This document shows positions 7,887-16,293 of a stretch of 64,000 bases of DNA, piece after piece. Numbering within the stretch: position 1 is the first letter of the stretch; the number at the start of each line of letters is the position of its first letter. The notes under the pieces are model-generated. The model was given only the letters and a program-made list of their open reading frames with translations. It was not told the DNA's origin and did not search any database. The position numbers and the translations under genes are program-made. The stretch comes from SCN-69-37 sp044507065 (lineage in GTDB: Bacteria > Acidobacteriota > Vicinamibacteria > Vicinamibacterales > SCN-69-37). The DNA is taken from assembly GCA_044507065.1 (NCBI GenBank), contig JBIQJY010000006.1, positions 1 to 64,000 of the forward strand, in the 5' to 3' direction.

Positions 7887-10733
7887 ATGTCGCACGATTG
7901 GATTGCCGTTCGCGGCGCGCGCGTTCACAACCTGAAGAACATCGACGTCGACCTGCCGCGGGATCGGCTGGTCGTCATTACCGGGCTCTCCGGGTCCGGC
8001 AAGTCGTCGCTCGCCTTTGACGCGATCTACGCAGAGGGGCAGCGCCGCTATGTCGAGTCACTGTCGGCCTACGCGCGCCAGTTCCTCGAGCAGATGGAAA
8101 AGCCGGACGTCGACCTGATCGACGGCCTCTCGCCCGCCATTTCAATCGAGCAGAAGACCACCGCTGCCAATCCTCGCTCGACCGTCGGCACCGTCACCGA
8201 GATTGCCGACTACCTGCGCCTGCTGTTCGCGAACATTGGCGTGCCGCATTGTCCGCAATGCGATCGCGAGATCACGTCCCAGTCGCTCGAGCGCATCATG
8301 GACCTGGTGTTGCTCTATCCGCCCGATGAGCGGATCAACATCCTGGCGCCCGTCGTGCGTGGCCGGAAGGGCGAGTTCAAGAAGGAGCTCGCCGCCATTC
8401 GCGCCAAGGGGTTCACCCGCGCGCGCATCGACGGTCAGTTCGTCTCGCTCGACGATGACATCGCGCTGGATCGGCGGCGCAACCACGCCATCGACGTGCT
8501 GGTCGACCGCGTCATGGTCAAGAGCGGGGTCGAGCGCCGTATTTCCGACTCGCTCGAACTCGCGCTCAAACTGGCCGACGACATCGTCGTGATCAATACC
8601 CTTGCGGGCGGTGATCGGCTGTTCTCGCGACGGCTCGCGTGTCCGACCTGCGGCATCAGCGTGCCGGAAATGACGCCGCGGGCGTTTTCGTTCAATTCGC
8701 CCCACGGCGCGTGCCAGGCCTGTCAGGGGCTCGGGGCCGTCTACGACTTCGATCCGGCCCGCGTCGTGCCGGACCCGTCGCAGTCGCTCGCTGGTGGCGC
8801 GGTGGTGCCGTGGGCCGGCGGCGACGCGGCGCTGCTCGGGGAGATGCTCGACGGCCTCGAGCGGACGTTCGGCATCGATCCGAAGATCCCGTTCGGGAAG
8901 CTGCCGAAGAAGCAGCGCGACATCCTTCTTCACGGCGCCCCCACGCGGCGGCTCGGGCCGCTGCGGCGCACGCAGCCGCCCAAGGATCCGTTCGGTGCGG
9001 ATTTCGAAGGCGTGCTCCCCAACCTGCGCCGGCGCTTCGAGGAAGGTGCGTGGGCCGACCAGGAGGCGCTCGAGGTCTATCGCGCGCTCCAGCCGTGCCG
9101 CGAGTGCGGCGGCGACCGGTTGCGGCCCGAAAGCCGCGCGGTCCGTGTAAAGGGCCACCGCATGGCCGACTACGTCAACGTGCCGCTGTCGCGCGCGTTG
9201 CCGCTGTTCGAGGCGCTGGAACTGACCGAGCGCGAGCATCTCATCGCCGGACGGGTCGTGAAGGAGATCCGCGACCGCCTGCGGTTCCTCGTTGACGTTG
9301 GCGTCGGCTATCTCACCCTCGCGCGCAGTGCCGCCACGCTCTCGGGAGGTGAGGGGCAGCGCATCCGTCTGGCTACCCAGATCGGATCGCAGTTGACCGG
9401 TGTGCTCTATGTGCTCGACGAGCCGTCGATCGGGCTCCACCAGCGGGACAATCGCCGACTGCTGGCGACGCTCGGACGACTGCGCAACCTCGGGAATACG
9501 GTGCTCGTCGTCGAGCACGACGAAGAGACGATCCGCACGGCCGACTACGTCGTCGATCTCGGCCCCGGCGCGGGTGAACACGGCGGTCGCGTCATCTTCC
9601 AGGGGCCACCGCAGCATCTGATCGCGAACCCGGGTGATTCACTCACGGGGCAATACTTGGGCGGCGCGCGGCGCATCGAACCGCCGCCTGCGCGGCGGGC
9701 GCCGACCAACGGGCAGATCACCGTGCGTGGGGCGACGGCCAATAACCTGAAGAACATCGACGTCGCGTTTCCCCTCGGTACGCTGACGGCCGTGACCGGC
9801 GTCAGCGGGTCGGGCAAGTCGACGCTCGTCAACGAAATCCTGTATCGATCGCTGGCCCGCACGCTCTATCGCGCCATCGACGAGCCCGGCGCACACGCCG
9901 GACTGGACGGCGCCGATCTGGTCGACAAGGTGATTCAGATCGATCAATCGCCGATCGGCCGCACGCCCCGGTCGAATCCGTCTACCTACACCGGCCTGTT
10001 CACGCTGCTCCGCGAGCTGTTCGCGATGCTCCCAGACGCGCGCGCGCGCGGATACAAGGCGGGCCGGTTCTCCTTTAACGTGAAGGGCGGTCGCTGTGAG
10101 ACGTGCCAGGGCGACGGAGTCACCGCCATCGAGATGCACTTCCTGCCCGATGTCTACGTGACATGCGAAGAGTGCAAGGGCCGCCGCTACAATCGCGAGA
10201 CACTCGAGATCAAGTACCGGGGCAAGTCGGTCGCCGACATGCTGGACCTGACGGTCGACCAGGCGCTTCCGCTCGTCGAGAGCTTTCCCGCGATGGCCAC
10301 CAAACTGCGGACGCTCCAGGACGTGGGGCTCGGCTACATCACACTGGGGCAGTCGGCGACGACGCTTTCGGGAGGCGAGGCGCAGCGCGTGAAACTGTCG
10401 CGTGAACTGGCTCGTCGCGCTACGGGGCGGACGCTCTACATCCTCGATGAGCCGACGACGGGCCTGCATTTCGAGGACGTGCGCCACCTGCTCGACGTGC
10501 TGGCCAAACTCGTCGATCAAGGCAATACGGTCGTGGTCATCGAGCACAACCTCGACGTGATCAAGTCGGCCGACTGGATTCTCGAAATGGGACCGGACGG
10601 CGGTGAAGATGGCGGCCATCTCACCGCGGCAGGCCCGCCCGAAGCCGTGGCGGCCATGGCCGATTCACCCACAGGCGCCTTCCTCGTGCCGCTGCTCGGT
10701 ACGGCGGATGAGTCGTCGACGTCGGCTTCCTGA
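7887..10733 (+). CDS. uvrA: Excinuclease ABC subunit A
   Basis: UvrA is the damage-sensing ATPase of nucleotide excision repair; it dimerises, loads UvrB and scans DNA. The 948 residues from ATG 7887 match the usual 940-960. Two ABC ATPase halves are present, with Walker A GLSGSGKSS near residue 33 and GVSGSGKST near 640, and signatures LSGGEGQR and LSGGEAQR. Zinc-binding cysteine pairs occur in CPQCD, CPTCG, CRECGG and CETCQG...CEECKG. A TTG ten codons upstream extends the frame, but the conserved N-terminus (DWIAVRGARVHNLKN) begins just after ATG 7887, so I prefer that start. uvrB and uvrC are not in the window. Confidence 0.97.
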   Translation: MSHDWIAVRGARVHNLKNIDVDLPRDRLVVITGLSGSGKSSLAFDAIYAEGQRRYVESLSAYARQFLEQMEKPDVDLIDGLSPAISIEQKTTAANPRSTVGTVTEIADYLRLLFANIGVPHCPQCDREITSQSLERIMDLVLLYPPDERINILAPVVRGRKGEFKKELAAIRAKGFTRARIDGQFVSLDDDIALDRRRNHAIDVLVDRVMVKSGVERRISDSLELALKLADDIVVINTLAGGDRLFSRRLACPTCGISVPEMTPRAFSFNSPHGACQACQGLGAVYDFDPARVVPDPSQSLAGGAVVPWAGGDAALLGEMLDGLERTFGIDPKIPFGKLPKKQRDILLHGAPTRRLGPLRRTQPPKDPFGADFEGVLPNLRRRFEEGAWADQEALEVYRALQPCRECGGDRLRPESRAVRVKGHRMADYVNVPLSRALPLFEALELTEREHLIAGRVVKEIRDRLRFLVDVGVGYLTLARSAATLSGGEGQRIRLATQIGSQLTGVLYVLDEPSIGLHQRDNRRLLATLGRLRNLGNTVLVVEHDEETIRTADYVVDLGPGAGEHGGRVIFQGPPQHLIANPGDSLTGQYLGGARRIEPPPARRAPTNGQITVRGATANNLKNIDVAFPLGTLTAVTGVSGSGKSTLVNEILYRSLARTLYRAIDEPGAHAGLDGADLVDKVIQIDQSPIGRTPRSNPSTYTGLFTLLRELFAMLPDARARGYKAGRFSFNVKGGRCETCQGDGVTAIEMHFLPDVYVTCEECKGRRYNRETLEIKYRGKSVADMLDLTVDQALPLVESFPAMATKLRTLQDVGLGYITLGQSATTLSGGEAQRVKLSRELARRATGRTLYILDEPTTGLHFEDVRHLLDVLAKLVDQGNTVVVIEHNLDVIKSADWILEMGPDGGEDGGHLTAAGPPEAVAAMADSPTGAFLVPLLGTADESSTSAS

Positions 10734-10925
10734 CAGCTGTGTCCGGGTTGACACGGTCATTTCGACCCTGACTGTGGCACTAGTGACACGATCGACACGT
10801 CTTGTCTCCCCATGACGCTCGCGTTGTCATTTTCTAAGTTGACTCAAATGAACGATTTACGAGAGTATTTACGGCGGCACGCGATGCTTGGCAGGCCACT
10901 TGCTAGGGGGTAGGGACTGGGACGG

Positions 10926-11837
10926 ATGTCGTTGATGGCGCCACAGCGTACAGTTCGCCGGACAGTCACCTGCGCGGGAATCGGCCTCCATTCCGGCCAC
11001 AAGGTGACTCTCTCTCTCAAACCCGCTCCACCCGACACCGGCATTCGTTTCCAGCGAACGGACCTGCCCGGGCTGGAGATTCCCGCTCATGTCTCGCACC
11101 TGAGCGGACGACAGAACCTGCAGACCGGCCTGGCTGCCGACAAAGCGTCGGTTGAAACGGTCGAGCATCTGCTCGCGGCGCTCCGCAGCCTCGGCGTGGA
11201 CAATGCGTGCGTCGAGCTGAACCATCCGGAAGTCCCGATCATGGACGGCAGCGCGGCGCCGTGGGTGTACCTGATTCAGGATGCCGGCATCAAGGAACAG
11301 TCGGTGCCACGCCGCACCATACAGGTGCTCAAGAGTATCCAGGTGCAGCAGGGCGACAAGCGCATCGCGCTCTATCCGTCGGACCGGCTGAAGATCACCT
11401 ACACGATCAGCTTCGACCACCCGCTGCTGCGCCACCAGCAGAAGACGCTCGATCTCGACGAACAGGTGTTCATCGACGAGATTGCGCCCGCGCGCACGTT
11501 CGGGTTCCTCAAGGAAGTGGAGATGCTTCGGCAGCGCGGCATGGCGCTCGGCGGATCGCTCGAGAATGCCATCGTGCTCGGCGAGACCGGCGTACTCAAT
11601 CCGCTCCGCTTCGAGGACGAGTTCGTCCGCCACAAGATTCTCGACGTGATCGGGGATCTGGCGCTGGTGGGATACCCGCTGCAGGGCCACCTCGTGGTGC
11701 ACCGCGGCGGGCATGCGCTGCACACGGCGTTGGCCTCGGAACTGCTCCGCCAGCGGGATGCGTGGCAGTTCGCCGATGGCCTCTCGACCGACGGCGTGCT
11801 GGCCGCAGCGGCCGGCATCCGCGTCGCCGCCAACTGA
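10926..11837 (+). CDS. lpxC: UDP-3-O-acyl-N-acetylglucosamine deacetylase
   Basis: LpxC removes the acetyl group from UDP-3-O-acyl-GlcNAc, the committed step of lipid A synthesis, in the cytoplasm. The 303-residue length is standard. Zinc ligands correspond to His81 (VEHLLAAL), His236 and Asp240 (HKILDVIGDL). Glu80 is the likely general base and His263 (GHALHTAL) the catalytic histidine. The presence of lpxC shows the organism makes LPS. The ATG at 10926 is chosen; another ATG lies three codons later. It is preceded by 192 bp of non-coding DNA and followed by a strong hairpin, so it is probably a single-gene unit rather than part of a division cluster. Confidence 0.96.
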   Translation: MSLMAPQRTVRRTVTCAGIGLHSGHKVTLSLKPAPPDTGIRFQRTDLPGLEIPAHVSHLSGRQNLQTGLAADKASVETVEHLLAALRSLGVDNACVELNHPEVPIMDGSAAPWVYLIQDAGIKEQSVPRRTIQVLKSIQVQQGDKRIALYPSDRLKITYTISFDHPLLRHQQKTLDLDEQVFIDEIAPARTFGFLKEVEMLRQRGMALGGSLENAIVLGETGVLNPLRFEDEFVRHKILDVIGDLALVGYPLQGHLVVHRGGHALHTALASELLRQRDAWQFADGLSTDGVLAAAAGIRVAAN

Positions 11838-11845
11838 CCTTCCGA

Positions 11846-11866
11846 CGGCGCGCCTTCCGCGCGCCG
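11846..11866. terminator. Hairpin terminator between convergent genes
   Basis: A perfect 8-bp stem (CGGCGCGC / GCGCGCCG) with a 5-nt loop lies between the lpxC stop and the end of the small minus-strand gene, where a two-way terminator is expected. There is no U-tract on either side. Confidence 0.45.
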
Positions 11867-11876
11867 CCCGACTCAC

Positions 11877-12173
11877 TCACTGATCCTGTGATTCGGCGTC
11901 CGGCTCGGTCGTCCGGATTGCCTTGCGCACGAGCGCCGTCATGCGCTCGTTCTCGAACCGATTGAAACTCATGAAGAGACTCTCCTTGAGGTAGGTCCGC
12001 AGGTCCTCGAGGGTGAGCTGGTCGATCACGTGCTCGAACTCGCGCGCAACCTCCTCGAATCCGTAGTCGAGTTCATGACGCCGGGTGAGGTCGCGCGATA
12101 CCGTCTCGATGACGGCCAGAACGTCGCCGTCCAGTTCGATAGCCGTGCCGGATGCCGTGGTGATGGTGCGCAT
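11877..12173 (-). CDS. Small conserved-looking protein of unknown function in sigma/STAS operon
   Basis: This 98-residue protein matches no family I recognise. It begins with a beta-like segment (residues 1-20) and continues as acidic amphipathic helices rich in Glu, Arg and Leu. It has no cysteines, signal peptide or membrane segment, so it is a soluble cytoplasmic protein. It starts 3 bp after the STAS gene stop and ends the sigma-STAS operon, so it may act in that pathway, for example as a partner or anti-sigma factor. It does not carry the HATPase motifs of RsbW/SpoIIAB kinases. Codon use matches the neighbours and the tight spacing makes it a real gene. Confidence 0.7.
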   Translation of the reverse strand: MRTITTASGTAIELDGDVLAVIETVSRDLTRRHELDYGFEEVAREFEHVIDQLTLEDLRTYLKESLFMSFNRFENERMTALVRKAIRTTEPDAESQDQ

Positions 12174-12176
12174 GGC

Positions 12177-12518
12177 CTACGCTCCGAAGCTGGCCAGCGC
12201 CGCCGGCCGGTCTGCGAAGACCTCGAGAAAATGGTGTGCGCCGGTCATCGTGAGCATCGTCTCCACGCGCTTCTGCACACCGGCCAGCTTGAGCTGCCCG
12301 CCCCCGGTCGTCGCCTGCCGGTACAGGTCCATCAGGCAGCCGATGGTCGCGCTGTCCACGTAGTTGACGACCGCCAGGTCGATGACGACCTTCTTCTCGC
12401 CCCGCTCGATCAGATCGGCTGCCGCCGCGGCGAAGTCGGCCAGCACCGGGTAGGTCAGGCGATTCTCGTGCACGGCGAGCACGACGACGCCGTCGTGATG
12501 AGAGGTGGTGACATTCAT
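12177..12518 (-). CDS. STAS-domain anti-sigma factor antagonist
   Basis: The 113-residue protein is a single STAS domain like SpoIIAA/RsbV. The phosphorylatable serine is Ser56 in VDSATIGCL, preceded by the core strand KVVIDLAVVNYV. Such proteins, when unphosphorylated, bind an anti-sigma kinase and release the sigma factor. Its ATG overlaps the stop of the upstream ECF sigma gene (ATGA at 12515), so the two are co-translated. No HATPase anti-sigma kinase or PP2C phosphatase is adjacent, which is unusual; the cognate kinase would have to be elsewhere or replaced by the small downstream protein. Confidence 0.88.
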   Translation of the reverse strand: MNVTTSHHDGVVVLAVHENRLTYPVLADFAAAAADLIERGEKKVVIDLAVVNYVDSATIGCLMDLYRQATTGGGQLKLAGVQKRVETMLTMTGAHHFLEVFADRPAALASFGA

Positions 12519-13159
12519 TCGGGTCCTCCTGCCGTTGCATTCCGGTCATCGACGAACGGTTGACCCTGCAGACGGCGTACCTGTCGGGCGAGTTCCAGGC
12601 GCCCGCGATTGATGCGCGACTTGACGGTACCTTCGGGAATCTGCAGCCGCGTGGCAATTTCGAGGTACGAAAAATCCTGCAGGTCGCGCAGCACGACGGC
12701 CTCCCGCAGCGTCGGCGGCAGTTCGCCGAGCGCGGCGCGGACCAGCTCGCGCACGTCGCGCTCCTCGAGCTGGCCGTGCGGACCGCGTTCGCGTGCCGAC
12801 GGCGTCAGCGTCGAGGCGTCCACGTCGCGGGCCATGGTCTCGCGTTCCTTGCGGCGGCTCCGGTAGTGGTCGATGCAGAGATTGCGGCTGATGCTGACGA
12901 GCCATGTCTGGAAGTTGGCGCGCCGATCGAACGTATGGAGCGCCTTGAAGATCCGCAGGAAGATGTCCTGCGTCAGATCTTCCGCCTCGTCATGACGCCC
13001 GACGAACTTGTAGGCGACATTGAAGACCTTCCGCCAGTGCAGTCGAACGATCTCGGCCCAGGCCTCCTGATCGCCGGCCAGGCAGCGCTCGACCAACTCG
13101 TCGATTGCGGGGTTGGGCGCAACCGGATTCGCGACAGGGGGAACATCACTGGAAGACAT
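12515..13159 (-). CDS. ECF-type RNA polymerase sigma factor
   Basis: The 214-residue protein has sigma region 2 (EDLTQDIFLRIFKALHTF, FQTWLVSISRNLCIDHYR, about residues 60-105) and region 4 (LREAVVLRDLQDFSYLEI, PEGTVKSRINRGR, about 150-195) with no region 3, as in ECF sigma factors. I start at ATG 13159 (MSSSDVPP); the frame extends upstream but without homology. It is the first gene of a three-gene operon with a STAS antagonist and a small unknown protein. A TATGAT box lies 24 nt upstream. No zinc-finger anti-sigma gene is adjacent, so control through partner switching is a reasonable inference. Confidence 0.9.
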   Translation of the reverse strand: MSSSDVPPVANPVAPNPAIDELVERCLAGDQEAWAEIVRLHWRKVFNVAYKFVGRHDEAEDLTQDIFLRIFKALHTFDRRANFQTWLVSISRNLCIDHYRSRRKERETMARDVDASTLTPSARERGPHGQLEERDVRELVRAALGELPPTLREAVVLRDLQDFSYLEIATRLQIPEGTVKSRINRGRLELARQVRRLQGQPFVDDRNATAGGPE

Positions 13160-13183
13160 GCCGGAATCCGGGCGACGTGCGGC

Positions 13184-13189
13184 ATCATA
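13184..13189 (-). promoter_or_regulatory. Possible -10 element of the sigma/STAS operon
   Basis: TATGAT on the minus strand lies 24 nt before ATG 13159 and would give a leader of about 17 nt. No clear -35 is visible, so it could also be read by an alternative sigma factor. Confidence 0.3.
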
Positions 13190-13236
13190 ACAAACCTCGC
13201 CGCCGGGGCGAGATGCGCCGTGGCCATCGCCCGGAG

Positions 13237-13242
13237 TACAAT
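13237..13242 (+). promoter_or_regulatory. Possible -10 element of lysA-tmk
   Basis: TACAAT lies 10 nt before the lysA GTG, so the transcript would begin at or within a few bases of the start codon. No -35 match is visible. Confidence 0.35.
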
Positions 13243-13252
13243 TCACGGTTCT

Positions 13253-14497
13253 GTGACTGGTTTCAGCGTTCTCGACAACGTCCTCGCCTGCGACGGGGTG
13301 CCTCTCGACGGGATTGCCCGTGACGCCGGCACGCCCTGCTACGTCTACAGCGCCGCACTCATCGCCGAACGCTACACGACGCTCGACCGCGCGCTCTCCG
13401 TCGTGCCTCATCGGCTGCACTACGCGCTCAAGGCCAATTCGACGCTCGCCATCGTGCGCCAGTTGCGAGAGCTCGGCGCGTCGGCCGACGTCAACTCGGC
13501 CGGCGAACTCGAGGTAGCCCTGCGTGCCGGGTTCACCCCCGACCAGATCGTGATGACCGGCGTCGGCAAGACCCGCGCGGAGATCGACCGTGCCGTGCAC
13601 GTCGGGGTGGCGGCCATCAACGCCGAGTCATTCGGCGAGATCGACCGGATCTCGGCCATTGCCGTGGCCGCGGGCCGCGAGGCGCGCATTGCCGTCCGCA
13701 TCAATCCGGATGTCGAGGCCGGCAGTCATCCGCACATCTCCACGGGGTCGAAAGCAACGAAGTTCGGCGTCTCGCTCGACGACGCCCGAGCGATGATTCG
13801 CGAGCTCACCCGGCGTCCGGGATTGCGTCTTGTCGGCCTGCACGTGCACGTCGGCTCGCAGATCACGAGCCCCGAGCCACTTGCCCGTGGTGCGGCGATC
13901 GTGGCCGCGCTGGCGCGGGAATTGATGGCCGGCGGGGTGCCGCTCGAGCACCTCGACCTGGGCGGCGGGCTGGGCATTCCCTACCGGCCGGGCGAGCCGG
14001 TTGTCGAGCCGGCCGCCTATGCGGCCGCGATCGCGCCGGCCGTGCGCGAGACAGGCCTGACAATCCTCTTCGAACCAGGGCGCTGGATCGTCGGGCCCTG
14101 TGGCGTGCTCCTGGCCGAAGTCGTCGACCTCAAGCCGCGCGCCGATGGCGGCGTGTTCGTCATCGTCGACGCGGGCATGACCGATCTCATTCGGCCGGCG
14201 CTCTACGGCGCCTGGCACCAGATCGAGGCCGTGGCCCCGCGTCCCGGTCCGTCCATCAGTGCGGACGTGGTCGGCCCGGTGTGCGAAACATCCGACACGT
14301 TCGCCACGGCACGTCCGCTCACGCCCGTCGAGGTCGGCGACCTCCTTGCGATTCGCGACGCGGGCGCCTACAGCTCGGTCATGGCCTCGAACTACAACCG
14401 GCGAACGATGGCCGCCGAGGTGCTCGTCGAGGACGGCACGGGGCGGATCGTTCGCCGCCGGCAGACGATCGACGATCTCCTGCAGTGGGAAGCGTGA
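13253..14497 (+). CDS. lysA: Diaminopimelate decarboxylase
   Basis: LysA converts meso-diaminopimelate to L-lysine, the last step of lysine synthesis, in the cytoplasm. The 414 residues fit the family. The PLP lysine is Lys60 in HYALKANSTLAIV. Other family motifs are the HVHVGSQI phosphate-side histidine region, LDLGGGLGIPY, EPGRWIVGPCG and the catalytic cysteine region GPVCETSDTFA, followed by GAYSSVMASNYN. The open frame runs far upstream, antisense to the sigma gene, but homology begins at GTG 13253 (MTGFSVLDN). The stop overlaps the tmk ATG (TGATG), so lysA and tmk form an operon, an odd pairing metabolically. Confidence 0.95.
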   Translation: MTGFSVLDNVLACDGVPLDGIARDAGTPCYVYSAALIAERYTTLDRALSVVPHRLHYALKANSTLAIVRQLRELGASADVNSAGELEVALRAGFTPDQIVMTGVGKTRAEIDRAVHVGVAAINAESFGEIDRISAIAVAAGREARIAVRINPDVEAGSHPHISTGSKATKFGVSLDDARAMIRELTRRPGLRLVGLHVHVGSQITSPEPLARGAAIVAALARELMAGGVPLEHLDLGGGLGIPYRPGEPVVEPAAYAAAIAPAVRETGLTILFEPGRWIVGPCGVLLAEVVDLKPRADGGVFVIVDAGMTDLIRPALYGAWHQIEAVAPRPGPSISADVVGPVCETSDTFATARPLTPVEVGDLLAIRDAGAYSSVMASNYNRRTMAAEVLVEDGTGRIVRRRQTIDDLLQWEA

Positions 14498-15090
14498 TGC
14501 TCATCGCGTTCGAAGGTCTGGATCAAAGCGGGAAGGAAACGCAGGCGCGGCACCTGCGCGCGCGACTGCAGCAGGAGGGCCGCGTGGTCCGGGCCGCGTC
14601 GTTTCCCGACTACGACACGCCCATCGGTCGCGAGATTCGCGAAGCCCTGGCGGGCGATCGCCACTTCGGTCCCGAGGTGATGCAGCTGCTCTATGTGGCG
14701 AACCGGTTCGAGTACAAGCCGCGCCTGGACAGCTGGCTCGCCGCGGGCGACGTGGTTGTCTGCGATCGTTATCGTGCGTCGAGCGTGGCGTACGGAGAGG
14801 CTATGGGGCTCGACCCGGACTGGCTGCAGCTGATCCAGCAACACCTGCCCGAGCCCAGCCTGACGATCTTCCTCGACATTGCGCCCGAGACAGCGGTCGA
14901 GCGCAAGAAGACCGGGCGCGACCGGTTCGAACGCGATCTGGCGCTGCTCGGCCGCGTGCGCGAAAGTTACCGGCGCCAGGCTGCAGCGCCAGGCTGGGTC
15001 GTCATCGATGCCGAACAGCCGAAGGAAGCCGTGAGTGCGGATGTGACGCGTGTCGTGGCGTCAGTGCTCGCGCCGCCGTCAACGCCCTGA
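14497..15090 (+). CDS. tmk: Thymidylate kinase with atypical P-loop
   Basis: This 197-residue protein resembles dTMP kinase, which makes dTDP for DNA synthesis. It has FEGLDQSGKETQ (residues about 5-16), the DRY region (CDRYRASSVAYGEAMGL) and FPDYDTPIG. The P-loop reads GK followed by Glu where Ser or Thr is normal, with Thr next. If real, this changes the magnesium-coordinating position. The start ATG 14497 overlaps the lysA stop. The last 89 bp overlap the convergent comF gene on the opposite strand. Assignment to the thymidylate kinase family is good; a different nucleotide substrate is possible. Confidence 0.82.
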   Translation: MLIAFEGLDQSGKETQARHLRARLQQEGRVVRAASFPDYDTPIGREIREALAGDRHFGPEVMQLLYVANRFEYKPRLDSWLAAGDVVVCDRYRASSVAYGEAMGLDPDWLQLIQQHLPEPSLTIFLDIAPETAVERKKTGRDRFERDLALLGRVRESYRRQAAAPGWVVIDAEQPKEAVSADVTRVVASVLAPPSTP

Positions 15091-15793
15091 CGCTTCCTAC
15101 GCCCGCCTCCGCCAGCACGCGACTGCACGCGTCGAGCGTCGCGCCCGTCGTCATCACATCGTCAATCAGCACGACGGTGCTGCGTCGCAATCTGTCGGCC
15201 GGCGGGCCTCCCGTGGCCATCGAGAGCAGGAAACGCCGCGCAAATGCCCGCTCGACATTCGACCGCCTGTCGCGACCACTGAGCCTCGACTGCGGGGGGC
15301 CATGGCGCGACCGGCGAAGGATGCGCCAGACCGGCAGGCCGATGTGGCGCGCGAGATCGTCGGATTGATTGAAGCCGCGATGCACCGCGCGCCATGGGTG
15401 CAGGGGCACGGGCACCACGGCGTCGGCGCCGACCAGGACCTCGGCGCCAGCGGCGGACATGAGCGCCGCCAGCGGGGCCGCGAGCGTCCGACGCCGCTCG
15501 AACTTGAAGGCGTGAATGGCGGCGCGCAGGGAACCCGCGTAGATGCCGGCGCTGCGCGCCACCTCGAAGCCAGGCGGCGCTTCCAGGCACCGCAAACACA
15601 CCCTGAAGGGCCCGGTTGAAGGCGGGAGGGAATCACCGCAGAGATCGCAGAGCGGAGGCGTGAGCCGGGGCACGGCGGTCCAGCACGCCGCGCACACGGC
15701 GCCGTCGAGCGGCCGCACGAGTGGCGCGTGGCACGACGCGCAGGCGGGTGCGAGCAGCAGGCGCACGAGCGCATTGGCGGTCTCCGACAGCAT
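15002..15793 (-). CDS. comF: ComF family protein (amidophosphoribosyltransferase-like)
   Basis: The 263-residue protein has an N-terminal double zinc ribbon (CASCHAPL, CAACW, CDLCGD, CLRCLEAP within about residues 18-70) and a C-terminal phosphoribosyltransferase fold with the PRPP loop VVLIDDVMTTGATLDAC. ComF proteins assist DNA uptake as a cytoplasmic partner of the import ATPase, though the exact reaction is not established. dprA, also a transformation gene, lies 4.3 kb away. The C-terminal about 28 residues are encoded antisense to tmk (89-bp overlap), so both tails share one DNA segment. Confidence 0.88.
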   Translation of the reverse strand: MLSETANALVRLLLAPACASCHAPLVRPLDGAVCAACWTAVPRLTPPLCDLCGDSLPPSTGPFRVCLRCLEAPPGFEVARSAGIYAGSLRAAIHAFKFERRRTLAAPLAALMSAAGAEVLVGADAVVPVPLHPWRAVHRGFNQSDDLARHIGLPVWRILRRSRHGPPQSRLSGRDRRSNVERAFARRFLLSMATGGPPADRLRRSTVVLIDDVMTTGATLDACSRVLAEAGVGSVRALTAARALTPRHASHPHSRLPSAVRHR

Positions 15794-15882
15794 GACGCAG
15801 GCCCACGCCGCGTCAGTGCAAAGGCGCTGCCGTCGTCGCCCGCCCGTGCTTGCCTTCCGACCCGGGTGCGGCGTTGCAGTTT

Positions 15883-15903
15883 CCGCAACACCGCGCGTTG
15901 CGG
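15883..15903 (-). terminator. Hairpin just after rsfS
   Basis: A perfect 7-bp stem (CCGCAAC / GTTGCGG) with a 7-nt loop begins directly after the rsfS stop on the minus strand. It could end the rplU-rsfS transcript. The following bases are not U-rich. Confidence 0.4.
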
Positions 15904-16293
15904 TCAGGCAGGAAGTTCAATACGTTCGGCGTCGCCCCAGAGTCGTTCGAGGCCGTAGAACTCGCGTGTGGCGGGCGTGAAGATGTGGAAGATGAAGTCG
16001 AAGTAGTCGATCAGAATCCACTCGGCGCGCGCCTCGCCTTCGACCAGGGTCGGCTTGAGTCCCTTCTTCCCGATGGCCGCCTGGATTCCGTCGGCCACCG
16101 CCTGCACCTGGCGCGTGTTGGCCCCCGTGAGGATGATGAAGAAGTCGGTGAACGCATGGCTCTTGCGCAGATCGAGGACGACCGGGTCGAGCGCCTTCTT
16201 GTCGAGCGCGGCGGCCAGGCCCGTCGCGATCTCGCTCGGCAGCCCGGGCAGCGAACGACGTTTTCCGGTGCGCTTCGGGAGTGTGGTGCTCAT
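15904..16293 (-). CDS. rsfS: Ribosomal silencing factor
   Basis: RsfS binds L14 on the 50S subunit and blocks subunit joining when nutrients are scarce. The 129-residue protein shows the family core: VVLDLRKSHAFTDFFIILTG, RQVQAVADGIQ, EGEARAEWILIDYFDFIFHIF and FYGLERLWGDA. About 20 basic N-terminal residues precede it. The ATG overlaps the nadD stop by 4 bp. It is the last gene of the rplU-rpmA-obgE-nadD-rsfS operon, the usual order, and a hairpin follows the stop. Confidence 0.95.
   Translation of the reverse strand: MSTTLPKRTGKRRSLPGLPSEIATGLAAALDKKALDPVVLDLRKSHAFTDFFIILTGANTRQVQAVADGIQAAIGKKGLKPTLVEGEARAEWILIDYFDFIFHIFTPATREFYGLERLWGDAERIELPA

Noticed and set aside
8142..9617. 491-codon minus-strand frame within uvrA
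   Set aside because: Antisense to uvrA, with shadow-type composition.
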